A DNA stretch of 48,028 nucleotides from assembly GCA_019931185.1 (NCBI GenBank), contig JAINDK010000043.1, positions 1 through 48,028 on the forward strand, given 5' to 3'. The notes under the pieces are model-generated. The model was not told the DNA's origin. It made no database searches and saw only the letters and a list, made by a program, of their open reading frames with translations. Of the stretch, positions 17,381-25,948 are shown piece by piece. The number at the start of each line of letters is the position of its first letter. Position 1 is the stretch's first letter. The stretch comes from Bryobacter sp. CoA8 C33. GTDB lineage: Bacteria > Acidobacteriota > Terriglobia > Bryobacterales > Bryobacteraceae. Made by a program: the position numbers and the translations under genes.

Positions 17381-19075
17381 TTTGCAGCAGCAGGGCGATT
17401 GAGCGCGGTAACCTTCATGTTTTTTTTGCTGGCCGGCGGATTATGGGGGCAGCCGAGGGCGGTGATGGTGCTGGAGGAAGAGTTGAACCGCAACTTTTCC
17501 GCACTAAAGAAGCTGGACCCGGCGCCGTATTTTATCGCCTACCAGATGACGGAGCAGGAAGCGGCGAGTGTGACGGCGAGCCAGGGAGCGTTGCAGAACA
17601 GTTCGGCGGCGAAGGGGCGGGTTCTCGATGTATCGATCCGGCTGGGGGACACCAAGCTCGACAACTACCGGCAGATTCGCGGGGACCGGCCGCAGTTTGC
17701 CAGCGCGACGGCGATGCCGCTTGAGGATGAGCCGAATGCACTGCGGCGGCGCGTGTGGCTCGAGACGGACCGTGTCTACCGGGCGGCGGCGCAGCGGCTG
17801 ATGAACATCCGGACGAACCAACAGGTGAAGCTGGAGGGGGAAGACAAGTCGGGGGATTTTTCGACGGCGGCGCCAGTGGTGAAGTACGAGACGGTGGCGG
17901 GGCTGAGCTTTGAGCGGAATCTGTGGCAGGACCGGGCGCGGAAGTGGAGCCGGTACTTTTTGGATAAGCCGGAGGTGCTGGCGAGCAGCGTGTCGGTGGT
18001 AGGGCAGCGGGAAGTAAAGACGCTGGTAACGACGGAGGGGACCAAGCTGGTGCATGGGCGGCAGTATGCGCGGATTTTGATCAGCGCGCGGGGCAAGGCG
18101 AGCGATGGAATGAACTTGGGAGCGAGCGAGACGATCGAGGCGGAAGACATGGGGAAGCTGCCGGATGAAAAGACCGTGCAGAAGGCAGTGGAGAAGGTGT
18201 ATCAGAAGCTGGTGGGTTTGCTGAAGGCGCCGCTGGCCGAGCCATATACGGGGCCGGCAATCCTGTCGGGCAAGGCGGCGGGGGTGTTTTTTCATGAGAT
18301 TTTCGGGCACCGGATCGAGGGGCACCGGCAGAAGGATGAGACCGAGGGTCAGACGTTCACGAAGATGGTGGGGCAAAAAATCCTGCCCGACTTTTTGAGC
18401 GTGAAGATGGACCCGACGTTGAAGCGGCTGGCGGGGACGGATCTGTATGGCTGGTACAACTTTGACGATGAAGGGGTGGCGGGGCGGCCGGTGAGCGTGG
18501 TGAAGAACGGGGTGCTCGAGAATTTTCTGATGTCGCGGTCGCCGATCAACGGGTTTGTGCAGTCGAACGGACATGGGCGGAAGCAGGCGGGAGCGGAAGT
18601 GGTGGCGCGGCAGTCGAATCTGATCGTCGAGAGCAGCAAGATGTTGAGTAACGCCGAACTGCGCAAGGCGCTGGTAGAGGAAGTGAAGCGGCAGAACAAA
18701 CCATATGGGCTGTTTTTCGAGGAAGTATCGAGCGGCTTCACGATCACGAGCCGGCGAGGGCTGCAGGCGTTCAGCGTGTTTCCGGTGATGGTGTACAAGG
18801 TGTTTCCCGACGGGCGTCCGGATCAGTTGATCCGGGGGGCCGATATAGTAGGAACGCCGCTGACGAGTTTTTCCAAGATTGTACAGACCTCGAACGAGGT
18901 GACGGTGTTTAATGGCTATTGCGGGGCCGAGAGCGGGCAGGTACCGGTGTCGGCATCGTCGCCGGCGCTGATGGTGAGCGAGATCGAGGTGTCACTGCGG
19001 GAGCGTTCGCAGGAGCGGCCGCCGTATCTGGACCGGCCGGAAGGCAGCACGGTACGAGCAGGGGGGAGGAACTAA
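17381..19075 (+). CDS. tldD: TldD-like metalloprotease, apparently exported
   Basis: About 564 aa. The zinc-binding HExxxH motif of the TldD family is intact in FFHEIFGHRIEGH (His codon at 18293). Other family marks are GVFFHEIFGHR preceded by GPAILSG, DEGVAGRP and the Gly-rich C-terminal barrel. TldD and TldE form a heterodimeric peptidase that clips unfolded peptides and matures microcin B17 in E. coli, where it is cytoplasmic. Here the N-terminus carries a hydrophobic stretch (LSAVTFMFFLLAGGLWGQ) like a signal peptide. The start is uncertain: GTG 17381 includes an Arg before the hydrophobic run, and ATG 17417 lies later. Its stop overlaps the next start as TAATG, coupling it to its TldE-like partner. 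Confidence 0.85.
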   Translation, partial: FAAAGRLSAVTFMFFLLAGGLWGQPRAVMVLEEELNRNFSALKKLDPAPYFIAYQMTEQEAASVTASQGALQNSSAAKGRVLDVSIRLGDTKLDNYRQIRGDRPQFASATAMPLEDEPNALRRRVWLETDRVYRAAAQRLMNIRTNQQVKLEGEDKSGDFSTAAPVVKYETVAGLSFERNLWQDRARKWSRYFLDKPEVLASSVSVVGQREVKTLVTTEGTKLVHGRQYARILISARGKASDGMNLGASETIEAEDMGKLPDEKTVQKAVEKVYQKLVGLLKAPLAEPYTGPAILSGKAAGVFFHEIFGHRIEGHRQKDETEGQTFTKMVGQKILPDFLSVKMDPTLKRLAGTDLYGWYNFDDEGVAGRPVSVVKNGVLENFLMSRSPINGFVQSNGHGRKQAGAEVVARQSNLIVESSKMLSNAELRKALVEEVKRQNKPYGLFFEEVSSGFTITSRRGLQAFSVFPVMVYKVFPDGRPDQLIRGADIVGTPLTSFSKIVQTSNEVTVFNGYCGAESGQVPVSASSPALMVSEIEVSLRERSQERPPYLDRPEGSTVRAGGRN

Positions 19076-20805
19076 TGCGGCGTCGCGATTTTGCCGGGTT
19101 ATTGCCGATGGCGGCCCTGGCGCAGACGGGCGAGGATGTGGTGTTAACAGCGATGAAGCTAGAGATGGCGCGGACTTCGCCGTTGAACGTGATTGGGGGG
19201 CAGCGGATTTACTATCTGGAGTGTGCGCTCGACGATGCGGTGGCGTTTCGGGCGACGGCGAGTTTGGGGGCGCTGTTCAGCGCGAACAGCTCGGCATTCC
19301 GGGTGCCGCGGGTGGCGGTGCGGATTGGGGAGCCGAAATTCGACAACACGAATTATCTGTTTTCGGAAGTGTTCATGGGGACGCGGTTCGACCCGGACCA
19401 GTTTCCGGTGGACAACAATCTGGCGGCACTGCGGCAGGGGTTCTGGCTGGCGATTGACCGGGCCTACAAGACGGCGCTTGAGGCGATGGGGCGGAAGCGG
19501 GCGGCGCTGAGAAATATTACGCAAGCGGAGGAATTGCCAGATTTCAGCGAAGCGACGCCGGTGAAGGCGATCGAGCCGGTACCGGTGCTTACGCTCGATG
19601 AAGGGGTGTGGAAGGAGCGGATCGTCCGGTTGTCGAAGGTGTTTACGGGGTATCCGGAGATCTACACGTCGAGTGTGGATTTCGAGGCATCGCGGGACAT
19701 CTATTACTTAGCTAATAGCGAAGGTACGGAACTGCGCTACACGGAGACGATAGCATTCGTGCGGATGAGGGCCAACGGACAGGCGGCGGATGGAATGAGG
19801 CTGCGGGAGAGCGCGTTTTTCTTTGCCAGTGAGCCGGGGAAGCTGCCGGCGGAGGCGGAAATGGAAAGGCAGGTGCGGGAGACGGCGGAGAACCTGAAGG
19901 GGCTGCTGGCGGCGCCGCTTGGGGAAAACTACGCGGGGCCGGTGATGTTTGAGGCCGAGGCGGCGGCGCAGTTGTTTTCGGATTTGATCGGCGGGCAGGC
20001 GTCGGTGATGCGCAAGCCGGTACCGGAGCCGGGGCGGCCGTTCAATCCGCCAGCGGGAGAGTTGGAAGGCCGGCTCAGTGCGCGCGTGTTACCGGCGAAT
20101 TTCACGGTGGTGGATGACCCGACGCAGAAGACATACAAGGGGCGGCCGCTGATGGGCCATTTACCGGTGGATCTTGAAGGGGTGAAACCGCAGCCGGTGG
20201 TGCTGGTGGAGAAGGGGACGCTGAAGAACTATCTGGCGACGCGTGTGCCAACGCGGGAAACAAAGGGGTCCAACGGGCACGCGCGGCTGCCGGGATCCTT
20301 CGGCGGCTATATAGCGTATGCGAGCAATCTGTTCGTGAAAGCCGAGGACGGGCTGAGCGGGGATGGGCTGAAGAAGAAGCTGATCGAGATGATTCAGCAG
20401 CGCAACAAGCCGTATGGGATGCTGATTCGGAAGCTGGATTATCCGTCGACGGCATCGTTCGATGAATTACGGGGGATGATGGCGGGCCTGAGCGCGCGGC
20501 CGGCGCCGTTGCCGCTGCTGGCCTACCGTGTGTACCCGGACGGGCGGGAGGAGCTGGTAAGGGGCTTGCGCTTTCGCGGACTGAACGTGCGGGCCTTGAA
20601 AGACATTGTGGCGACGGGGGCCGAGGAGGCGCAGTTCGATTATCTGGCCAATGGCGCACCCTTCGCGGTGGTGGGGGGCGGCAACTATGTATTCGGCTGC
20701 AGCACGGTGGCGCCGGGTCTGTTGTTTGAGGATCTGGAGTTGGAGCGGCCGCAGGTGGAGCTGCCAAAGCTGCCGGTGACGCCGGCGCCGCCGATGACGG
20801 TCTAG
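19075..20805 (+). CDS. TldE/PmbA-like partner subunit, twin-arginine-type N-terminus
   Basis: 576 aa. It follows the TldD-like gene with a TAATG overlap. It shows family similarity throughout: the N-terminal domain with RVPRVAVRIGEPKFDNTNY, the VVLVEKGTLKNYLATR block, and the tail NVRALKDIVATGAE. Where TldD has HExxxH, this protein has AQLFSDLIGGQ, so it cannot bind zinc; that is exactly the difference between TldE (PmbA) and TldD. The start MRRRDFAGLLPMAALAQ looks like a short twin-arginine signal peptide, which would place the complex outside the cytoplasm. The partner relation is inferred from sequence and coupling. The lptFG fusion follows after 12 bases. Confidence 0.8.
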   Translation: MRRRDFAGLLPMAALAQTGEDVVLTAMKLEMARTSPLNVIGGQRIYYLECALDDAVAFRATASLGALFSANSSAFRVPRVAVRIGEPKFDNTNYLFSEVFMGTRFDPDQFPVDNNLAALRQGFWLAIDRAYKTALEAMGRKRAALRNITQAEELPDFSEATPVKAIEPVPVLTLDEGVWKERIVRLSKVFTGYPEIYTSSVDFEASRDIYYLANSEGTELRYTETIAFVRMRANGQAADGMRLRESAFFFASEPGKLPAEAEMERQVRETAENLKGLLAAPLGENYAGPVMFEAEAAAQLFSDLIGGQASVMRKPVPEPGRPFNPPAGELEGRLSARVLPANFTVVDDPTQKTYKGRPLMGHLPVDLEGVKPQPVVLVEKGTLKNYLATRVPTRETKGSNGHARLPGSFGGYIAYASNLFVKAEDGLSGDGLKKKLIEMIQQRNKPYGMLIRKLDYPSTASFDELRGMMAGLSARPAPLPLLAYRVYPDGREELVRGLRFRGLNVRALKDIVATGAEEAQFDYLANGAPFAVVGGGNYVFGCSTVAPGLLFEDLELERPQVELPKLPVTPAPPMTV

Positions 20806-20817
20806 GCTGGGGGCGAC

Positions 20818-23169
20818 GTGAAGATTCTCTGGCGTGCCATCTTTCGTGAGGTTGCTTCGAGCGCGTTTCTGGGAGTGTTGCTGTTCACGTTTGTGTTGTT
20901 CCTGCAGCGGCTGGGGAGCGGGAAGCTGTTTGAGCTGGTGCTGCGGAATTCCACCGACTGGCAGACGGCGCTGTATTTATTTTTTCTGATCATTCCGCCG
21001 ACGTCGCCGTTCACGATCCCGGTGGGGGTGCTGGTGGGGGTTTTGATCGGACTGAGCCGGATGTCGGCGGACAACGAGGTGACGGCGCTGCGGGCGACGG
21101 GGTCTTCGGCGTGGCGGATCGTGTGTCCTGTGCTGGGGTTTGCCGGGGTGGCGTTTTTGTTGACGGCGGCATCGACGACGTGGCTGACGCCGTGGAGCCT
21201 GCGGATGTCGACGCGGCTGATGAACAAGGCGCTGGCGGCGCAGGTGACGGCGGAGATTCAGCCGCGGGTATTCGAGGAGGGGTTTCCGAACACGGTACTT
21301 TACGTAGGGGATGTGATTGCGGGGCCGACGGTGAAGTGGCGCAAGATCTTCATGGCGGACCTGCGGGCGGGCAGTGAGCGGAGTACGGGGGCGCGGGAGC
21401 GGGGCGACGAGCCGCGGATCCTGGTGGGGGAAGAGGCGCTGGCGGTATCGGATCTGAAGAACAACCGGATCCAGTTGGCGATGAAGAATGCGAGCACGTA
21501 TGAGATCGGCAAGAATCCGTCGCAGGATGCGACGTCGTATTCGCCGAAGAGCGATCTCGGCTTGCAGGCCAAGGAGCCGAATGAGTACCGGCGCAGCAAT
21601 AACTTTCTCGAAATGGATACTGTACCGCTGTGGCGCTATGTGAAGGGGAAGCCGCGGCGGGAGACGGTGGATGCGCGGCTTGAGTTGCATCAGCGCGTGG
21701 CGTTGCCGTTTGCCTGTCTGCTGCTGGCGCTGGTGGGAGTGCCGCTGGGGGTGTCGCGGCGCAAGGGGGGCAAGAGCGCGGCGTTTGTGGTGACGGTGCT
21801 GCTGGCGTTTCTGTACTACATGACGATGATCAGCCTGCAGCAAATGGCGCGGCGGGGCGGTTTTCCGGTTGAACTGGCGGCGTGGGGCCCCAACTTATTG
21901 TTTGTAGTGTTGGGGGCAGTGTTGCTGAGCCGGATGGAGAAGCCGGGGGACAGCGATTTGCTGGGGATGGTGCAGACGTGGCTTGATGGGGCGTGGAAGC
22001 GGCTGCGTGGTGGGGCGGGGGAGCGCGGGGCGCGAATCTTCGAGTTGGTGAAGTTGCCTGGCACATCCTGTTTGAGCATGATCCTGGATGCCTACGTGCT
22101 GAGGACCTTTCTGTTCTACTTTGCGCTGATGCTGGTGAGCTTTGTGATGATGACGGAGGTGTTCACGTTTTTCGAGTTGCTCGGCGACATCATCCGGAAC
22201 AACATCGAGAGCGCGAAGACGACGACGTATCTGGTGTTTCTGGCGCCGCAGCTGATCTATCAGACGACGCCAGTGAGCGTGCTGGTGGGGGTGTTGGTGA
22301 CGTTCGGGATCTTGAGCAAGTCGAATGAGGTGACGGCGTTCAAGGCGTGTGGGGTGAGTCTGCACCGCCTGTCGCTGTCGATTGTGCTGGCGAGCCTGGT
22401 GTTGAGCGCGAGCCTGTTCGCCTTCGACTACTACTATGTGCCGGAAGCGAACCGGAGGCAGGACGCGCTGCGGAGCGAGATCAAGGGCAAGGCGCCGCAG
22501 ACGTATGTGCAGCCGGACCGGAAGTTCGTATATGGGGAAGGGTGCCGCATTTTTTACTACAAGTTTCTCGATCCGGTGCAGAAGGTGATGGTGAATCCGC
22601 GGGTATATGAGCTGGACTGCGAGAGCTTTTCGATGAAGCGGATGATCGCAGCGGAGCGGGCGCGGTGGGAGCCAAGCCTGAGCCGGTGGGTGTTTCAATC
22701 GGGATACCAGCGGGACTATAAGGGGATACACATTGCCGCGTACCAGCCGTTTCTCGACTCGACGGCGACGTTCGCGGAGTTGACCGAGACGCCGGATTAT
22801 TTCTTGCAGGAATTGATCCAGGACAAGCAGATGAATTTCCATCAACTGGATCACTATATTCAGACTCTGCAGCAATCGGGGCTGGACACGACGCGGTTGC
22901 AGGTGCAGTATCACAAGAAGTTCGCGGTGCCGTTATTTGCCTTTATCATGGCGCTGTTGAGTGTGCCGTTTGCGTTCATGACGGGGAGCCGGGGAGCGAT
23001 GGCGGGGGTGGGGGTGAGCCTGGGGATCGCGATCGCATACTGGACGGTGTCGAGCGTATTCGAGCAGGTGGGCAACGTGGGACAACTGCCGCCGGCGTTG
23101 GCGGCCTGGAGCCCGGATGCGCTGTTTTCGCTGCTGGGGGCGTGGCTTTTGGCTAGACTGCGTACTTAG
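20818..23169 (+). CDS. LptF-LptG fusion, LPS export permease
   Basis: 783 aa, GTG start. Two complete YjgP/YjgQ (LptF/LptG) permeases are joined in one chain. The first half (about 1-400) opens with FREVASSAFLGVLLFTFVLF and has IPVGVLVGVLIGLSRM and SADNEVTALRATG. The second (about 425-783) opens with LDAYVLRTFLFYFALMLVSF and repeats VSVLVGVLVTFGILSKS and NEVTAFKACGVS. Each half has about six membrane helices around a periplasmic jelly-roll domain. LptF and LptG with LptB2 extract LPS from the inner membrane and pass it to LptC/LptA. LptB is not in the window. A fusion would fix the F:G ratio at one to one. It sits in a run with the TldD/TldE genes. Confidence 0.93.
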   Translation: MKILWRAIFREVASSAFLGVLLFTFVLFLQRLGSGKLFELVLRNSTDWQTALYLFFLIIPPTSPFTIPVGVLVGVLIGLSRMSADNEVTALRATGSSAWRIVCPVLGFAGVAFLLTAASTTWLTPWSLRMSTRLMNKALAAQVTAEIQPRVFEEGFPNTVLYVGDVIAGPTVKWRKIFMADLRAGSERSTGARERGDEPRILVGEEALAVSDLKNNRIQLAMKNASTYEIGKNPSQDATSYSPKSDLGLQAKEPNEYRRSNNFLEMDTVPLWRYVKGKPRRETVDARLELHQRVALPFACLLLALVGVPLGVSRRKGGKSAAFVVTVLLAFLYYMTMISLQQMARRGGFPVELAAWGPNLLFVVLGAVLLSRMEKPGDSDLLGMVQTWLDGAWKRLRGGAGERGARIFELVKLPGTSCLSMILDAYVLRTFLFYFALMLVSFVMMTEVFTFFELLGDIIRNNIESAKTTTYLVFLAPQLIYQTTPVSVLVGVLVTFGILSKSNEVTAFKACGVSLHRLSLSIVLASLVLSASLFAFDYYYVPEANRRQDALRSEIKGKAPQTYVQPDRKFVYGEGCRIFYYKFLDPVQKVMVNPRVYELDCESFSMKRMIAAERARWEPSLSRWVFQSGYQRDYKGIHIAAYQPFLDSTATFAELTETPDYFLQELIQDKQMNFHQLDHYIQTLQQSGLDTTRLQVQYHKKFAVPLFAFIMALLSVPFAFMTGSRGAMAGVGVSLGIAIAYWTVSSVFEQVGNVGQLPPALAAWSPDALFSLLGAWLLARLRT

Positions 23170-23187
23170 ACCTTTTTTTACGAACAC

Positions 23188-23940
23188 ATGAATGCAACGA
23201 TATTGACGGTGTCGGGATTGATCGGGAGCGGGAAGACGAGCGTGTGCCGGGAGTTGTCGCAACTGACGGGGTGGCGGGTGGTGAGCGCGGGAACGATCCT
23301 GCGGCGGATGGCGGAGGAGCGCGGGTTGTCGGTGATCGAATTGAACGAGATTGCAAGGACGGACGGGAGCATAGATCAGTTGATCGACGATCAACTGATT
23401 GGGCTGCGGAATTCCGGCGAGCCATTGATTGTGGATTCGCGGCTGGCGTGGCATTTTATACCGGATGCCTACAAGATCCATCTTGTGGTGGATACCGACA
23501 TCGCGGCGGACCGGGTATTCCGGGCGCAGCGCAGCGACGAATCGTATGCGACGCCGGCGGACGCCTATGCGGCGAATGCAAAGCGGCAGATGATCGAGAA
23601 CGAGCGGTTCCAGCAGTATTACGGGATCGATTGCGAGGATTGGCGGAACTACGATCTGGTGCTGGATTCGGGCACGCTGCCGCCGGAGCGATTGGCGGAG
23701 TGCATGAAGGAGGCTGTGGAGGGTCCGGCGCCGAAGGGATCGTGCTGGTTATCGCCGCGGTTGGTGGTGATGGGCGAGGGGGCGCGGGAGAATGGGACGC
23801 CGGAGATCAGTGTGATCGAGGGCAAGGCGAGGGTGGTGGGTGGCGCCGGAGCGGTGGCGCAGGCAAGGGCGACTGGGGAGCCGCTGGTGCGGGGACGGCT
23901 GGTGAGCTACGAGGGGCAGGGGGTGGTAGTGGGGTCCTGA
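23188..23940 (+). CDS. Cytidylate kinase-like P-loop kinase with C-terminal extension
   Basis: 250 aa. The N-terminal 170 residues are a nucleoside monophosphate kinase-type fold: Walker A GLIGSGKTS (residues 10-18), a VVSAGTILRRMAEERG nucleotide-binding segment and VDSRLAWHFIP. This resembles archaeal-type cytidylate kinase, which transfers phosphate from ATP to CMP/dCMP. The last 70 residues (from about SCWLSPRLVVMGEG) are not part of that fold; ISVIEGKARVVGGAGAVAQ and GRLVSYEGQGVVVG look beta-rich and are not recognised. Its end overlaps the convergent DapA-like gene by 34 bases. It starts 18 bases after lptFG. Confidence 0.75.
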   Translation: MNATILTVSGLIGSGKTSVCRELSQLTGWRVVSAGTILRRMAEERGLSVIELNEIARTDGSIDQLIDDQLIGLRNSGEPLIVDSRLAWHFIPDAYKIHLVVDTDIAADRVFRAQRSDESYATPADAYAANAKRQMIENERFQQYYGIDCEDWRNYDLVLDSGTLPPERLAECMKEAVEGPAPKGSCWLSPRLVVMGEGARENGTPEISVIEGKARVVGGAGAVAQARATGEPLVRGRLVSYEGQGVVVGS

Positions 23941-24908
23941 AGTTGGGGGTAAGCGCGGAGGACACGGTCGATTTCGGCGCTCTGGCCGGGGCTGAGGGAT
24001 TCATTGGGGTCAAGGCACCAGATGCCGCCGAGGCGGCCTTCACGGCGGAGGACTTCGTGGATGCCGGCGATGCAGCCATGGAAGTGATTGGCGACGTCGA
24101 AGAGGGCGGCATTGGCATCGGTTAGTTGGGCGTTGAGAGTGAGCCAGTGAGGGGGTATGGGAGCGGCTGAGGCGTGGAGGGATTTGATTTGCTCGAGGAG
24201 GAGGACGGCGCGGCGCGTCCAGACGGCCCATTGGCCGAGGAGGCCGCCGGCCATGCGGAGGCGGACGCCGTGGAACTCGAAGGTGGTGAGGAGGTCGTTG
24301 AGGATGTTGTCGTCGTTACCGGTGTAGAGGGCGATGTCGTGTGCGCGGCCGCTGGCGGCGAGGGCGCGGACGACATCAAGGGTGTGATAGCGGTGGAAGG
24401 GGGCGATCTTGATGGCGACGATGTTGGGGATGGTAAGGAAACGGCGCCAGAAGTCGTAGCTGAGGACGCGGCCGCCGACGGCAGGCTGGAGGTAGAAGCC
24501 GAGGATGGGGAGGATGGTGGCGAGGTCGCGGACATGGTCGAGGATGGCGTCCTCGGGGTGGTGGCGGAAGGCGGAGAGGCTGAGCAGGGCGGCATCGTAG
24601 CCAAGGCGGGCGGCGAGTTCGGCTTCGCGGATGGCTTGGGGGGTGAGGCCGCAGACGCCGGCGATGGCGGGGCGGCGGAAGGGGCGCCATTGCTCAAGCG
24701 CGAGTTGGAGAACGGGCTCGAGCAGGCCATGGTCGCGAATGGCGAACTGGGTGGTATGGACGCCGACGGCGATGGCGCCGGCGCCTGAGTGGCCGTAATA
24801 GCGGGTGAGGGCGCACTGGGCGTCCTCGTCGAGAGTGCGTGCGGCGGTGAGAGCCAGTGGGTGAGCCGGGATGACGAGGCCGGAGAGGAGGTGTTCGCGG
24901 AGGGTCAT
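23907..24908 (-). CDS. Dihydrodipicolinate synthase-family (DapA-like) lyase/aldolase
   Basis: 333 aa TIM-barrel class I aldolase-like protein. Lys167 in NIVAIKIAPFH is at the Schiff-base position and Tyr139 in GFYLQP matches the catalytic Tyr of the YNxP motif. Several other family marks are weak: the GxxGE motif at the start of the barrel reads GHSGAGAIAVGVHTTQ. This points to a relative acting on another alpha-keto acid rather than true lysine biosynthesis. It is the last gene of a minus-strand operon (acetyltransferase, NAD-epimerase, this); its start overlaps the epimerase stop as TGATG. A joint catabolic or modification role is plausible, but the substrate is not readable. Confidence 0.8.
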   Translation of the reverse strand: MTLREHLLSGLVIPAHPLALTAARTLDEDAQCALTRYYGHSGAGAIAVGVHTTQFAIRDHGLLEPVLQLALEQWRPFRRPAIAGVCGLTPQAIREAELAARLGYDAALLSLSAFRHHPEDAILDHVRDLATILPILGFYLQPAVGGRVLSYDFWRRFLTIPNIVAIKIAPFHRYHTLDVVRALAASGRAHDIALYTGNDDNILNDLLTTFEFHGVRLRMAGGLLGQWAVWTRRAVLLLEQIKSLHASAAPIPPHWLTLNAQLTDANAALFDVANHFHGCIAGIHEVLRREGRLGGIWCLDPNESLSPGQSAEIDRVLRAYPQLQDPTTTPCPS

Positions 24909-25933
24909 CAGAATTTTCCGTCGCGGGCTTCAAAGTGGGTGGGCTTGCCGAGGGAGCGGCCACCGGCGGCGATCCAATTCGCGGTCCAGGTGAGCATGAG
25001 GGACCAGGAGATGGTGGGTTTGCCGAAGAGGGCGTGAGCGCGGGCGCCGTTGTTGAGCAGGGCGGTGGAAGCCTCCTGGCCGGTGAAGGTGACGGGGATG
25101 CCCCAATGACCGGAGAAGGCAGAGGCGATGTCACGGACGAGGACGATGTCGGGGCCGGCGATGTTGAGCAGAGCAGCGGGAGAGGCGGCCAAGGGGAGGC
25201 TGCGGAGGACGAAGGAATTGGCGTCACCCTGCCAGATGAAATTGACGGCGGGCATGGTGAGGTCGATGGGATGGCCGCGCCAGACCTTGAGGCCGATGTC
25301 GGCGAGGATGCCGTAGCGGGGCTCGATGGCGTAGTTGAGGCGGAGGTTGATGACGCGTGCGCCGAGAGAATCGGCGCCGTACTCGAAGGCGCGCTCGCGG
25401 CCGAGGATGGATTGAGCATATTCGCCGACGGGGCCGATGGGGTGGTCTTCGGCGCAGCCGCTGGAGGTGAGGGGAACGAAGGGGTAGATGTTGCCAGAGG
25501 AGAGGGCGGCAAGGCGGGAGTGGCGGAAGCAGTCGACGATGTGACCGGGCAGGAGGACGTTCATGGCCCAGGTGAGGGAAGCTTGGCCGGAGGCGCCGAA
25601 TTTGCGGCCGGTGGCGAAGATGACGTTTTCGACGCGGGGCAGGGAAGCGAGTGCCTGCCAATCGAGCAGGTCGAGGGAGTGGAGGTGGACGCCGGCGTTT
25701 TCAAGGAGGGCGGCGACGCGGGCTTCGCTGAAGCGGGAGGCGGCGTGGACCTGTTGCGCGGTGGCGGCGGCGCGAATGGCGCGCTGGATGCGGAGCGTGA
25801 GGGTAGGCCCCATTTTGCCGCCGGCGCCGAGGATGAGGAAGTCGCCGCCGAGGGATCGAACCGTGGCGATGTCCTCGGGGGAGGGCAGGGAGAGGAAGTC
25901 TTCGAGTTCGGCTTCCGATTGAAATCCGTCCAT
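24908..25933 (-). CDS. NAD-dependent epimerase/dehydratase family protein
   Basis: 341 aa. An extended short-chain dehydrogenase fold with a GAGGKMG nucleotide-binding loop at about residues 37-43, a VIFATGRKFG strand, SSGNIYPFVP (the Ser of the catalytic set followed by Tyr in a shifted place) and YAQSILGRER (the YxxxK position reads YAQSI, so the Lys is lacking). It is preceded by an odd 30-residue lead. Given the missing Lys, reductase activity is doubtful and an altered role is possible. It is coupled by one base to the DapA-like gene, and the acetyltransferase gene ends 15 bases upstream. Confidence 0.8.
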   Translation of the reverse strand: MDGFQSEAELEDFLSLPSPEDIATVRSLGGDFLILGAGGKMGPTLTLRIQRAIRAAATAQQVHAASRFSEARVAALLENAGVHLHSLDLLDWQALASLPRVENVIFATGRKFGASGQASLTWAMNVLLPGHIVDCFRHSRLAALSSGNIYPFVPLTSSGCAEDHPIGPVGEYAQSILGRERAFEYGADSLGARVINLRLNYAIEPRYGILADIGLKVWRGHPIDLTMPAVNFIWQGDANSFVLRSLPLAASPAALLNIAGPDIVLVRDIASAFSGHWGIPVTFTGQEASTALLNNGARAHALFGKPTISWSLMLTWTANWIAAGGRSLGKPTHFEARDGKF

Positions 25934-25948
25934 GAAGGAAAGGGTACC

